Source: JARKQH01 sp964631605 (GTDB lineage Bacteria > Verrucomicrobiota > Verrucomicrobiia > Limisphaerales > UBA8199). Taken from it: a stretch of DNA of 64,000 nucleotides. The stretch covers positions 1-64,000 of the forward strand of contig CAZVYG010000007.1 of the NCBI GenBank assembly GCA_964631605.1. Reading direction: 5' to 3'. Under the pieces are notes generated by a model. The model had not been told where the DNA came from. It was given only the letters and a program-made list of their open reading frames with translations, and made no database searches. This document shows, piece after piece, positions 44,201 to 50,942 of this stretch. Position numbers and translations under genes: made by a program. Positions within the stretch are counted from its first letter, which is position 1; each line of letters opens with the position of its first letter.

Positions 44201-44502
44201 ACGTGTCCGGTTTCACCTATCCGGGCATGCAATGGGGAACCGGTTCAAGCGCCAACCAGGGGAGCATGAACTTCAATCTGGTCGAGTTCAAGGTGGTGGA
44301 ACCGCCGGCCCGGCCATACGTGGCGGCCGTGCTTAACGGCGCCAATCTCGACGTTTACTACACGGGCATTCTGGAAGCTGCCGCAGCCGTGGGTGAGAAC
44401 ATGGCGTGGACGGCAGTGGCAACCAACACGACGTTCGGCACCAACGTGTTCTCGATCCCGGCGACCAGCCAGCAGTATTTCCGCGCCAAGGCAGTGGAAT
44501 AG
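41245..44502 (+). CDS. Large secreted protein with two Ig-like/LamG repeat units
   Basis: A 1085-residue secreted protein. The signal peptide (TTRLLAIAAGVLFTAGSQAG) is followed by an N-terminal beta domain (about 30-225, starting IIYSDTFQTYPVQ). Two homologous units of about 390 residues follow. Unit 1 spans about 228-620 and unit 2 about 621-1018. Each has an Ig-like domain (VYQWYKNDVAIPGATSTSYT; FQWLSNNVVISGAVSNSYT), a SbsA/Big_5-like domain (IRFSEPVEEVSATNASNYSV; ITYSEPVLEFYATNIANYV) and a LamG-like domain (SARYDAGTTATHP; FAKYDAGNTTSRP, later GTGSS..G.MNFHRV/NLVEF). The C-terminus ends FRAKAVE. No PEP-CTERM or LPXTG anchor is seen. Carbohydrate or surface binding is inferred. Confidence 0.85.
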   Translation: MKMRHVIRTTRLLAIAAGVLFTAGSQAGIIYSDTFQTYPVQSPAPNPLTNGPAGGQWWFVDPTPPTIGANEHRIYDSGTGGSALQSRCWISSADNAKITNAITLPALPPGPGPHTFTLTFLAATDTTTAGRRATFLYEIASTGGNLQFVSGGNLDASQAFTGLAGYGVAPEGAKGKTDDRKFQVVFTGANLTTSDKIFVSLARVTNSGAAGAFIAIDDVSLALNFGPPVVVQDPVSQTVSAGDPVTFTAVFTNFPDVYQWYKNDVAIPGATSTSYTIPFVTKPDEGSYRLWATNSEGFAGTAPATLTVNDPTAPTLASARGLLTLEHALIRFSEPVEEVSATNASNYSVNNSVTVNSATLVDAFTVELFTSSLNAGANYTTTVSGVRDLAGNTIQAGSTISFSTPALVVSSARYDAGTTATHPLGPPDPTSAAGGYWSQTTNLNAGMAAYGVIDDLGTGLNAWTVSDQNSSSTGGILDYRLAIDDRSDNLAQSNGWRLLFVSRMPSYPIGTTPVVLYSHPGIPRRYGMVFGVNANNELTAALLGGATYVLPGDPLAYHTHVIVFDPATTNATYYCDGQRIVAGYTGQANTAYNGLAFGTGSSTATGDMNFHRVQLDVVGGTTPVVVSHPQSSTNGVGQKVTFSASFTPFVAAFQWLSNNVVISGAVSNSYTTDFITLGMNGTQYRCRALHALGNVETEPATLTVTSDTEPPTVVSTKGSLLLDRVVITYSEPVLEFYATNIANYVWVNPGVTNLSARLADPLTVELRTTPQAANSNYTVRISNVRDTSNLPIANNTLASFKTARLAVFAKYDAGNTTSRPAGPPDPATAEGGSWVVNLGTDPLLITNAVLDDFGTGLHAWEVTDQTTGAGQFIQFNAPMTPEQQAAARANGWVMSIRGRFANDFGSSFTVMSQAGDQAGNRVLLWFDIDAGGALVVRPQGSADITLTEPGLGILEYHLHQVVWDPTRTNASYYFDGQLVLSGWPGDVSGFTYPGMQWGTGSSANQGSMNFNLVEFKVVEPPARPYVAAVLNGANLDVYYTGILEAAAAVGENMAWTAVATNTTFGTNVFSIPATSQQYFRAKAVE

Positions 44503-44523
44503 GCGCAAGTTCATAAGGGTTGA

Positions 44524-44555
44524 AAGCGCGGTTCCACGAAAGTGGAGCCGCGCTT
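44524..44555. terminator. Strong hairpin between convergent genes (possible terminator)
   Basis: AAGCGCGGTTCCAC (44524-44537), a GAAA tetraloop and GTGGAGCCGCGCTT (44542-44555) form a 14-bp stem with one G-U pair. There is no long U-tract on either side (TTGAA on plus, TTTCAA on minus). It sits between the LamG/Ig gene and the lyase gene and may terminate both inefficiently. Confidence 0.5.
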
Positions 44556-44636
44556 GAACTGTACGAAACGGACCTGGGCCGCGGCTCGATCCCTGAATCA
44601 GAGGCAAGGCAAGCGGGGCGCCCGAACCGGAGGGAA

Positions 44637-45575
44637 TCAGACCGGTGCGGCTTCGGAGAGCGGCGGGGCCAGGATGCCGAGGCTGGCGATTTGCTCGCGC
44701 AGTGCCGCAATTTGGGAATCGGTCAGGCGCCGAACGGGCGGGCGAACCGGACCGCAATCCACGCCAAGCATAGCCATGATGGCTTTGCCCGCGGCGAGAA
44801 CGCCATACTGGCAGAGCACCTCGACGAGCTTGACGGATTGCCGCTGGAGTCGTTGAGCAGTAACCATCTCGCCGGCCTGAAACGCGACAATGATTTTGTG
44901 ATAAAGGGGCGCGGCGTAATTGTAGGTGCTGCCCACCGCCCCGGGACAGCCCAGGGCCAGACCCGCGAGCAGCATCTCGTCCACCCCAAACAAAATGTTA
45001 AAGCGGCCGTCCTCCAGTTCGAGGCATTGCTGCAGCGCCATCAGGTTGGTCGTGGTGAATTTCAACCCGGCCAGGTTCGGAATCCGCGCGGCAGCCTTAC
45101 GGAGAAAGTCCGGCATGGAAAGGCTTACGCCTGTAAGAGCCGGAATGTCGTAGAAATAAAAGGGCAGGGAGGGCGCGGCCGCCGCAACCGGCACGCAGAA
45201 TTCCACGAGGTCCTCGACACTCGCAGGCTTGAAATAGCAGGGGGCCATGATGGCGACCGCGTCCGCGCCGATACGCTGGGCATGGCCCGCGAGCGCGCGG
45301 GCATCCTCCAGGCAATTGTGACCCGCATGCACGATCAATTTGACGGGAGAATGAGCGAGCGCTTTCTTCCACGCCTCGGCGATTTGCATCCGCTCGGCAG
45401 TGGTCAGGGAGTGGGATTCGCCGGTGCTGCCGCAAATGAACGCGCCGCTAATGTGGTTGCAGCCCAGCAGGCGGGCTTGCGCGGCCACCACGCCCAGATT
45501 CAGGCTGCCATCCAGCCTCATGGGCGTGTGGGGCGCCGCTACCAACCCAGACAGGAAGCGCGAGTATCCATGCAT
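44637..45575 (-). CDS. N-acetylneuraminate lyase-like (DapA/NanA superfamily) aldolase
   Basis: A 312-residue TIM-barrel class I aldolase. The carboxylate-binding loop is FICGSTGESHSLT near residue 50. The catalytic Tyr is in LPFYFYDIPALTGV, and the Schiff-base Lys is in LAGLKFTTTNLMALQ near residue 175. The stretch CYFKPASVEDLVEFCVPVAAAAPSLPF and GAVGSTYNYAAPLYHKI resemble N-acetylneuraminate lyases, including the animal-type NPL, more than DapA. The expected reaction is sialic acid to N-acetylmannosamine plus pyruvate, but other keto-acid sugars are possible. It is divergent from a GntR-type regulator, a classical arrangement for an inducible catabolic gene. No sialidase is present. Confidence 0.87.
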   Translation of the reverse strand: MHGYSRFLSGLVAAPHTPMRLDGSLNLGVVAAQARLLGCNHISGAFICGSTGESHSLTTAERMQIAEAWKKALAHSPVKLIVHAGHNCLEDARALAGHAQRIGADAVAIMAPCYFKPASVEDLVEFCVPVAAAAPSLPFYFYDIPALTGVSLSMPDFLRKAAARIPNLAGLKFTTTNLMALQQCLELEDGRFNILFGVDEMLLAGLALGCPGAVGSTYNYAAPLYHKIIVAFQAGEMVTAQRLQRQSVKLVEVLCQYGVLAAGKAIMAMLGVDCGPVRPPVRRLTDSQIAALREQIASLGILAPPLSEAAPV

Positions 45576-45627
45576 ACGACCTCGAAAGTATCGGTTGCTG
45601 GCGGGGTGTCCAGCGACGAAAAACCGC

Positions 45628-45655
45628 TTGTCATTTTGTAAGACAGGTGCATACT
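45628..45655 (+). promoter_or_regulatory. Candidate promoter of the GntR-type regulator
   Basis: TTGTCA (45628-45633), a 16-base spacer and CATACT (45650-45655), about 37 bases before the ATG at 45693. A GATACT on the opposite strand (45590-45595) could be the -10 of the divergent lyase gene. The 117-base gap must therefore hold both promoters and any operator. Confidence 0.45.
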
Positions 45656-45692
45656 TCCCATTTAGACCGCACTGCGCTTGCCCTGCGGTGCT

Positions 45693-46763
45693 ATGAACCT
45701 GGTTCCCAAACGTTCTTCGCTGGTGGCCCAGACCGTCACCATCCTTCGGGATGGCATCCGCGCCGGTTTGTGGAAGGGTGTGCTGCCTGGCGAATTGGCT
45801 TTATGCGAGCGATTGCAGGTCAGCCGGGTGACGTTGCGGGCCGCGCTGGATCAGTTGCAGCGGGAGGGATGGTGTCGCGCGGGGCAGGGGCGGCGGCGGG
45901 AGATCGTGTCAGAACGCGCGCTGGACTCCGCCGAAAAGCCCAGCGACAGGGTGGTGCTGCTTTCGCCCATGACGCTGCAAAACCTCCCCGCCAGCGCGAT
46001 CTTCTGGGTGGACGCCTTGCGCGACCATTTGGCCGCCGTGGGTTATACGCTCGAATTCCATGCCAGCCACGCCGCCTACTCGCAGCACCCGGAGCGCGCC
46101 TTGGAGTCGCTGGTTCACAAACTGCGGCCGGCCGGATGGGTGTTGTATCTCTCAACCGTGGCGCTGCAGCAATGGTTTTCGACCAGGGCCCTGCCCTGTG
46201 TGCTCAGCGGCTCACGGCATCCCGGGGTGGTATTGTCCTCGGTGGATATTGACTACGCGGCAACCTGCAGTCATGCCGCCGGCCTGTTGGCGGCTCGCGG
46301 CCGGACCCACCTGGCCCTGCTGATGCCGCGCAGCGAACAGGCGGGGAACCTCGAGAGTGAGCGCGGGTTTCTGCAAGGCGCCGAGCGGGTTCAGCATGTC
46401 CGGGCGCAGGTGGCGCATCACGATGGGACGGCTGGCGGCATCTGCGCGACGCTGGACCGATTGTTGCGCTGCAATCCACCGGTGAACGGGATTCTGGTGG
46501 CCAAACCGGCCCACGTCGTGACAACGGTAAGCCATCTGCTGCGGCGGGGGGTGCGCCTCCCCGAGCATTTGAGCGTCATCTCGCGGGATGATGATCCCCT
46601 GTTGGAGCACCTGGTTCCAGTCGTCGCCCGCTACCACACGGACCCAATTCTATTCGCGCGGAAAGTCTCGCGCGCGGTCCTGGACTTGGTGCGCAGCGGG
46701 GCGCAGCGCCCCCATGATTCCAGGCTGATGCCCCACCTCATCCGCGGCGAAACACTCGGGTAA
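45693..46763 (+). CDS. GntR-type transcriptional regulator with LacI-like sensor domain
   Basis: A 356-residue regulator. The N-terminal winged helix (about 1-75) has the GntR pattern LRDGIRAGLWKGVLPGELALCERLQVSRVTLRAALDQLQREGW. The C-terminal part (about 85-350) is a periplasmic-binding-protein-like sensor of the LacI/PBP1 type: VVLLSPMTLQNLP, LRPAGWVLYLSTV, VLSGSRHPGVVLSSVDIDYAATCSHAAGLLAARGRTHLALLMP and VNGILVAKPAHVVTTVSHLLRRGVRLPEHLSVISRDDD. It would bind a sugar effector and control the divergent lyase gene. This domain combination is found in AraR-like regulators. Confidence 0.9.
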   Translation: MNLVPKRSSLVAQTVTILRDGIRAGLWKGVLPGELALCERLQVSRVTLRAALDQLQREGWCRAGQGRRREIVSERALDSAEKPSDRVVLLSPMTLQNLPASAIFWVDALRDHLAAVGYTLEFHASHAAYSQHPERALESLVHKLRPAGWVLYLSTVALQQWFSTRALPCVLSGSRHPGVVLSSVDIDYAATCSHAAGLLAARGRTHLALLMPRSEQAGNLESERGFLQGAERVQHVRAQVAHHDGTAGGICATLDRLLRCNPPVNGILVAKPAHVVTTVSHLLRRGVRLPEHLSVISRDDDPLLEHLVPVVARYHTDPILFARKVSRAVLDLVRSGAQRPHDSRLMPHLIRGETLG

Positions 46764-46779
46764 GCCCCCCGTCTGCCGG

Positions 46780-47535
46780 CTAATGCTCGGAGTAGAGCAC
46801 CCCGACAACGTTCCGGATGTATTGTTCGTCGGCGATGCCGTCCGTGGCTTCGGGTGGAAAGTCCACTTTGCCTTTAAAATGGGCCGCCAAGTCGCAAAAA
46901 AGTTCAATCCTGGCTTCGGGCTGGAATTGGTCGCGGCGCAGTAGGGCCTGCAGAGCGAGGGCGGCTTCCGCGGGTGAAACCGCCTGGCGCAACCGCGCGG
47001 CCAGGTGGGGGTATCGCTGCAGCGAATTGAATTTGCCGGGCAGGACTTGATCCAGGTCCGGCTCCCGCAGCCGGGGCTGGCGGATGACAACTGTGCCGGC
47101 CGCGAGGTCGCCCAGCCGCTGGCACTTGGGGCTGAACCAGCATGCCACACCGCCGACAAAATAGAGGAAAGGCAACGCATCCACGAATCGGAGCAGGTTG
47201 CGGATAACCACCTGATTAAACTGCAGGCGCAGCCCCTCGGCATCCACGACCCGCAGCCGGCACACCTTCTTGCCAACGGTCTGCCCGCGCCAGAACCATT
47301 CGCAAACCATGCCGTACCCGATGCTGATGACGAAATAGCCAAGCGTATTGACCGCCGTTGCCAGCCCCGGACTCACAAAGACAAGCAGCAACACGAGGTA
47401 ACTGACTACGGTCAAAAGCGCGAGGATGCAGAACAAATCAAGCGACCAGGCAAGAAAACGCGCCACGGGGCCTGCCAGTATTTGCGCGAAGCATATACCT
47501 TCCGGCGTGCGAATATGAAGTGAAGGACTGTTCAT
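46780..47535 (-). CDS. RDD family membrane protein, last gene of the MoxR operon
   Basis: A 251-residue protein. The RDD domain has GPVARFLAWSLDLFCILALLTV (the Arg and Asp of the name), then FVISIGYGMVCEWFWRGQTVGKKVCRLRVVDAEG, and a third hydrophobic segment at FVDALPFLYFVGGVACWF. The cytoplasmic C-terminus of about 110 residues includes SPKCQRLGDLAAGTVVIRQ and a helical region (YPHLAARLRQAVSPAEAALALQALL). Start: ATG 47535, overlapping the SpoIIM-like stop by four bases; the frame continues upstream only as a shadow. RDD proteins next to SpoIIM-like and MoxR/DUF58 genes are common; transport roles have been suggested. Confidence 0.9.
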   Translation of the reverse strand: MNSPSLHIRTPEGICFAQILAGPVARFLAWSLDLFCILALLTVVSYLVLLLVFVSPGLATAVNTLGYFVISIGYGMVCEWFWRGQTVGKKVCRLRVVDAEGLRLQFNQVVIRNLLRFVDALPFLYFVGGVACWFSPKCQRLGDLAAGTVVIRQPRLREPDLDQVLPGKFNSLQRYPHLAARLRQAVSPAEAALALQALLRRDQFQPEARIELFCDLAAHFKGKVDFPPEATDGIADEQYIRNVVGVLYSEH

Positions 47536-48593
47536 CCCGGCGCGCTCTGGGGCGTTGCGCGTTCGCCGTCTCTGACCTGGTTTGCGCCGCCTGGCTCCCG
47601 CCCCGGGCGGGTGGTGCCGGATCGGGCAAGAAATAATATGAGGGCCGCCAGCTCCAGGAAGCCGAACGCGATTTTGGCCGTGTAAGGAACAATGGGCTCG
47701 TGATATTGAGACAGGAACGCTTCCACAAATCCGGCCCAGACCAGCAGCAGGGCGACACCGGAAATCAGGGTCACGATGTCGCCCCAAACCCGTCGCAAAC
47801 GGGCAGTCAGCGGCATCCGGCTGCCCCAGCCGATCAGGGCACTGGCGAGCACCAACCCGGCCTGGCCGGCGATGAGAATCGCCGGGATTTCGATCGCGCC
47901 GTGCGGCAGGAGCCAGCCGAGCAGAAAGCGGGTTTGACCGGCGGCGACATAATCCACCGCCACGGCTCCAAGCAGGACGCCGTTGTAGAAAAGCATCAGG
48001 ACGGTGCCAACGCCCCAAGACATTCCCAGCGCAAGGGTCAGGATGGAAACCTTGGTGTTGTGCGTCATCAGAAAGGCCGAAAAGGTGGTTTTTGCCCCGG
48101 CCAGACGATCTGCCGTGGCCTGCTCCTCCTGGGCGACGCGTTGAGCCGGGTCCTGCTGGAGATGGGGGAAGGGCATGAGGACCGGCTTGGCCTCGGGGTC
48201 CAGCGCAAGGGCAAAGCCGCCCAGCAGGGCTCCCGCCAGCGTCACCGCCAGGGACATCCAGAAGGCCCGCAAATGGCGCCGGAAGGTTCGGGGCAAGGTC
48301 GCGAAAAACCAATGCAGCGGACGAAAGCCTCGATGCCGGTCGCGCGTCTCATGGATTTCGCCGTAGGCGCGGGCGACCAGATGCTCAAGATACCGCCTCG
48401 TCTGCGGTTCCGAGGAAAACGTGCGGAGCCTGGCCAGGTCTGCGGCGGTGCGCTCGAAGAGCAAATGAAATCGCTGAGCTTGATCCAGTGACAGGCGCGC
48501 GCGGGGGTCTCGCTCCAGTTCATCCAACAGCCGCTCGAGTTCCGACCAGAACGGTCGTTCATTGGCGAGAAAGCGTTGCAGATCAACGATCAT
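47532..48593 (-). CDS. SpoIIM-like (stage II sporulation protein M family) membrane protein
   Basis: A 353-residue protein. The cytoplasmic N-terminus (about 100 residues) has FWSELERLLDELERD and RRYLEHLVARAYGEIHETR. The membrane part contains FRRHLRAFWMSLAVTLAGALLGGFAL, a loop with HLQQDPAQRVAQEE, NTKVSILTLALGMSWGVGTVLMLFYNGVLLGAVAVDY and FLLGWLLPHGAIEIPAILIAGQAGLVL. The LPHGxxEIPAI block is diagnostic for the family. Outside spore formers these proteins occur in MoxR operons and are not linked to sporulation. It overlaps RDD by four bases. Confidence 0.92.
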   Translation of the reverse strand: MIVDLQRFLANERPFWSELERLLDELERDPRARLSLDQAQRFHLLFERTAADLARLRTFSSEPQTRRYLEHLVARAYGEIHETRDRHRGFRPLHWFFATLPRTFRRHLRAFWMSLAVTLAGALLGGFALALDPEAKPVLMPFPHLQQDPAQRVAQEEQATADRLAGAKTTFSAFLMTHNTKVSILTLALGMSWGVGTVLMLFYNGVLLGAVAVDYVAAGQTRFLLGWLLPHGAIEIPAILIAGQAGLVLASALIGWGSRMPLTARLRRVWGDIVTLISGVALLLVWAGFVEAFLSQYHEPIVPYTAKIAFGFLELAALILFLARSGTTRPGREPGGANQVRDGERATPQSAPG

Positions 48594-48602
48594 GGGCAGT
48601 CG

Positions 48603-49973
48603 CTAGAGGATTTGGCGGCGCTTGATATTCAAGTACTGCGAAATGATCTCGGCGCTTAAGCGGCCTTGGGGAAACAGCCCGAGCCGAACTCCTCGACGCT
48701 CGAGCACCTTTTGAAGTTGACGTAACTTGTTCCAGAGCAGGTGGCCGCCCAAGTGCCGGTAAAGATCATCCACGGAGCCAATGTCGGCGTCGGTAAACAA
48801 CGGCTGGACGCCCGCCGGTTGAATCATGTTGGCAACCAGGAGGTGCTGACGCCGGATCAGGTCCACGCCCCGTACAAAGTTCTCCGCCAACGCCGGATCA
48901 TCCAGAGAGGTTAAGAAGACCAACAGGGCCCGGCGACGCAGGCGCTGGCGCAGGAAAATCGCCACCTCCTCGAAGTCGGGACTGACCGTTTTGGGTTCCA
49001 GGAGATAAAGTGTGTCGCGGCAAGTGCTGTAATGGGCCTTGCCGTTCCGCGCAGGGATCAAACGGTCCACTTTGTCGGAGAAGGTGATGAGGCCGAAGAA
49101 GTCGCCCTGGCGTTCGGCGGCCAGTGCCAGCAGCAGGGCAGCCGAAATAAAATGCTCCAGCGGAGTGGCGGCAAGAGTTTCCGGCGCACCAGAGTCAGGC
49201 GCAGTGTCCGGCCTGGGCGCGGCACAAAGCGGACGCGCCGACAGCCGGGAAGAATCCACCAACAGGTAAACCTCCTGGGTTCGTTCAAGTTGAAAAACCT
49301 TGGTTATCGGGTGCCCATGGCGGGCGGTGGCCTTCCAATGGATTTCGTCATAGCTGTCGCCCGGCACGTACTCGCGAAGTTTTTCGAATTCGCGGCCTTT
49401 GCCCACCTGACGATGCGCATGGAAACCCAATGAACCGCGATTCAAGAAAAGCGGAGCCAAGGTTTTTCGATCGGCCAAGAGGCTCGGATAGACTCGAATC
49501 TCGGTCTCGACGGCGACGGATTTGCGCGCGGCCCAAAACCCCCAGGGCGAGGCGGTCTCGATCCGGGCGCAGTTGACCGGAAAACGACCGCGGCGGCGGG
49601 GCAGACAGGGCCAAGCCAGCCGGGACCATTCCGCCTCGCCGGTTACCAGCACCGAGGCATCTTCTTGGGACTGGATCTCCGGCGGCAAGCCCAGCGCAAG
49701 GCGAAGCGCAAGGGCTTTGCCTGGCCGGCTGGCCAGACGCACTTCGATATTGCCCGGCCGATCCCGAGTCAGGCGAACCACCGATGGCAACGTAACCGTC
49801 AACTCGGCAGCGCCGCGGCAGGCCCGGAACGCGTCCAGCGCCGCCAGCGCGACAAGCATCCCGGCCGCTGCCAGCGCGGCGGGAGCAAGTGCCGGAACGG
49901 CCGCGCCAGCCAGGCCAAACGGCAGAAACACCACCCCCACCCAGAACAGCAGGCGATTTTGGGGAACAACCAT
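48603..49973 (-). CDS. DUF58 domain (vWA-like) protein
   Basis: A 456-residue protein. Two N-terminal hydrophobic segments (LLFWVGVVFLPFGLAGAAV and LAPAALAAAGMLVALAALDA) anchor a beta-rich region (AELTVTLPSVVRLTRDRPGNIEV). The DUF58 core follows with GREFEKLREYVPGDSYDEIHWKATARHGHPITKVFQ and the vWA-like start VYLLVDSSRLS. The MIDAS-type DxSxS is present as DSSRLS. DUF58 proteins are the usual partners of MoxR ATPases. Its ATG shares one base with the MoxR stop (TGATG), implying coupled translation. Confidence 0.93.
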   Translation of the reverse strand: MVVPQNRLLFWVGVVFLPFGLAGAAVPALAPAALAAAGMLVALAALDAFRACRGAAELTVTLPSVVRLTRDRPGNIEVRLASRPGKALALRLALGLPPEIQSQEDASVLVTGEAEWSRLAWPCLPRRRGRFPVNCARIETASPWGFWAARKSVAVETEIRVYPSLLADRKTLAPLFLNRGSLGFHAHRQVGKGREFEKLREYVPGDSYDEIHWKATARHGHPITKVFQLERTQEVYLLVDSSRLSARPLCAAPRPDTAPDSGAPETLAATPLEHFISAALLLALAAERQGDFFGLITFSDKVDRLIPARNGKAHYSTCRDTLYLLEPKTVSPDFEEVAIFLRQRLRRRALLVFLTSLDDPALAENFVRGVDLIRRQHLLVANMIQPAGVQPLFTDADIGSVDDLYRHLGGHLLWNKLRQLQKVLERRGVRLGLFPQGRLSAEIISQYLNIKRRQIL

Positions 49974-50932
49974 CAGCGCGGAACGGGAACGGTTTGGAGG
50001 ACTTGCTGAACCACTTCTGCAACCGTCAGCCCCTCGATCTCGAACTCGGGTCGGAGTATCAAACGGTGTTCCAAAACGGGAAGAGCCATGGCCTTGATAT
50101 CGTCCGGGGTGACAAAGTCCCGCCCGGCCAGGGCGGCCGAGGCGCGCGAAGCCATGATCAGCGCCTGGGTGGCACGGGGACCGGCTCCCACCAGGATGCT
50201 TTCATGTTGACGCGTGGCGCGCACCAGATCAACCAGGTAACCAATCAGCTCGTCGCGGATCAGAATGGCGGACAACTGGCGCCGCAGCGTGGCCAGGTCC
50301 TGCTCGCGAATGACGGGTCTGACCGCGCCTCTGGCCAGCAGGGCTTCCGGGGCATCGTCGGTCAGGGTGCGTTGCGCCAATGCCACCTCGTCCGCGCGAT
50401 CCGGCGGAGGCATCGAGATTTTGAGCATAAACCGGTCCTTTTGCGCTTCGGGCAAGGGATAGGTGCCCTCGTATTCGATCGGGTTCTGGGTGGCGAATAC
50501 CGTAAAACTGGCGGGCAGCGGATGGGTCTCCCGATCAATCGTGACGACTCGTTCCTGCATGGCCTGGAGCAAGGCCGACTGCGTCTTTGCCGGCGCCCGG
50601 TTGATTTCGTCGGCCAACAAAAACGAGGTGAAAATCGGCCCGCGGATGAGGGAGAATTCGTTGCGCTGAAAATTGAACACGTTGGTGCCGGTTATGTCGG
50701 CCGGCATCAAATCCGGAGTGAACTGGATGCGCGCAAACTCGCAACCCAGCACATGCGCCAGGGTCCGAACCAGCAGCGTCTTGGCCACGCCCGGCACCCC
50801 CTCGATGAGGGCGTGGTTGCCGGTGATAATGGCGATGAGCGCCTTTTCCACCACCTCCTGCTGGCCGATGATGACCTTGGCGGTTTCCGCTCGCGCCAGG
50901 GTCAAAATGTCTTTTACATTGATGGTATCCAT
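49973..50932 (-). CDS. MoxR-type AAA+ ATPase
   Basis: A 319-residue AAA+ ATPase of the MoxR group. IIGQQEVVEKALIAIITGNHALIEGVPGVAKT contains Walker A; Walker B is FLLADEINRAPAKTQSALLQAMQE. ATQNPIEYEGTYPLPEAQKDRFMLKI is the signature sequence with sensor 1. The C-terminal lid has GAGPRATQALIMASRASAALAGRDFVTPDDIKA. MoxR proteins act as chaperones that activate or assemble partners, often metal- or vWA-containing ones; the adjacent DUF58 protein is the probable client. It lies in the middle of the ten-gene operon. Confidence 0.96.
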   Translation of the reverse strand: MDTINVKDILTLARAETAKVIIGQQEVVEKALIAIITGNHALIEGVPGVAKTLLVRTLAHVLGCEFARIQFTPDLMPADITGTNVFNFQRNEFSLIRGPIFTSFLLADEINRAPAKTQSALLQAMQERVVTIDRETHPLPASFTVFATQNPIEYEGTYPLPEAQKDRFMLKISMPPPDRADEVALAQRTLTDDAPEALLARGAVRPVIREQDLATLRRQLSAILIRDELIGYLVDLVRATRQHESILVGAGPRATQALIMASRASAALAGRDFVTPDDIKAMALPVLEHRLILRPEFEIEGLTVAEVVQQVLQTVPVPR

Positions 50933-50942
50933 AAACGTGTTC

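Noticed and set aside
47536..48312. N-terminal extension of the RDD protein to 510 residues
   Set aside because: This part overlaps the SpoIIM-like gene completely in another frame; the RDD protein starts naturally at 47535 with a four-base overlap.
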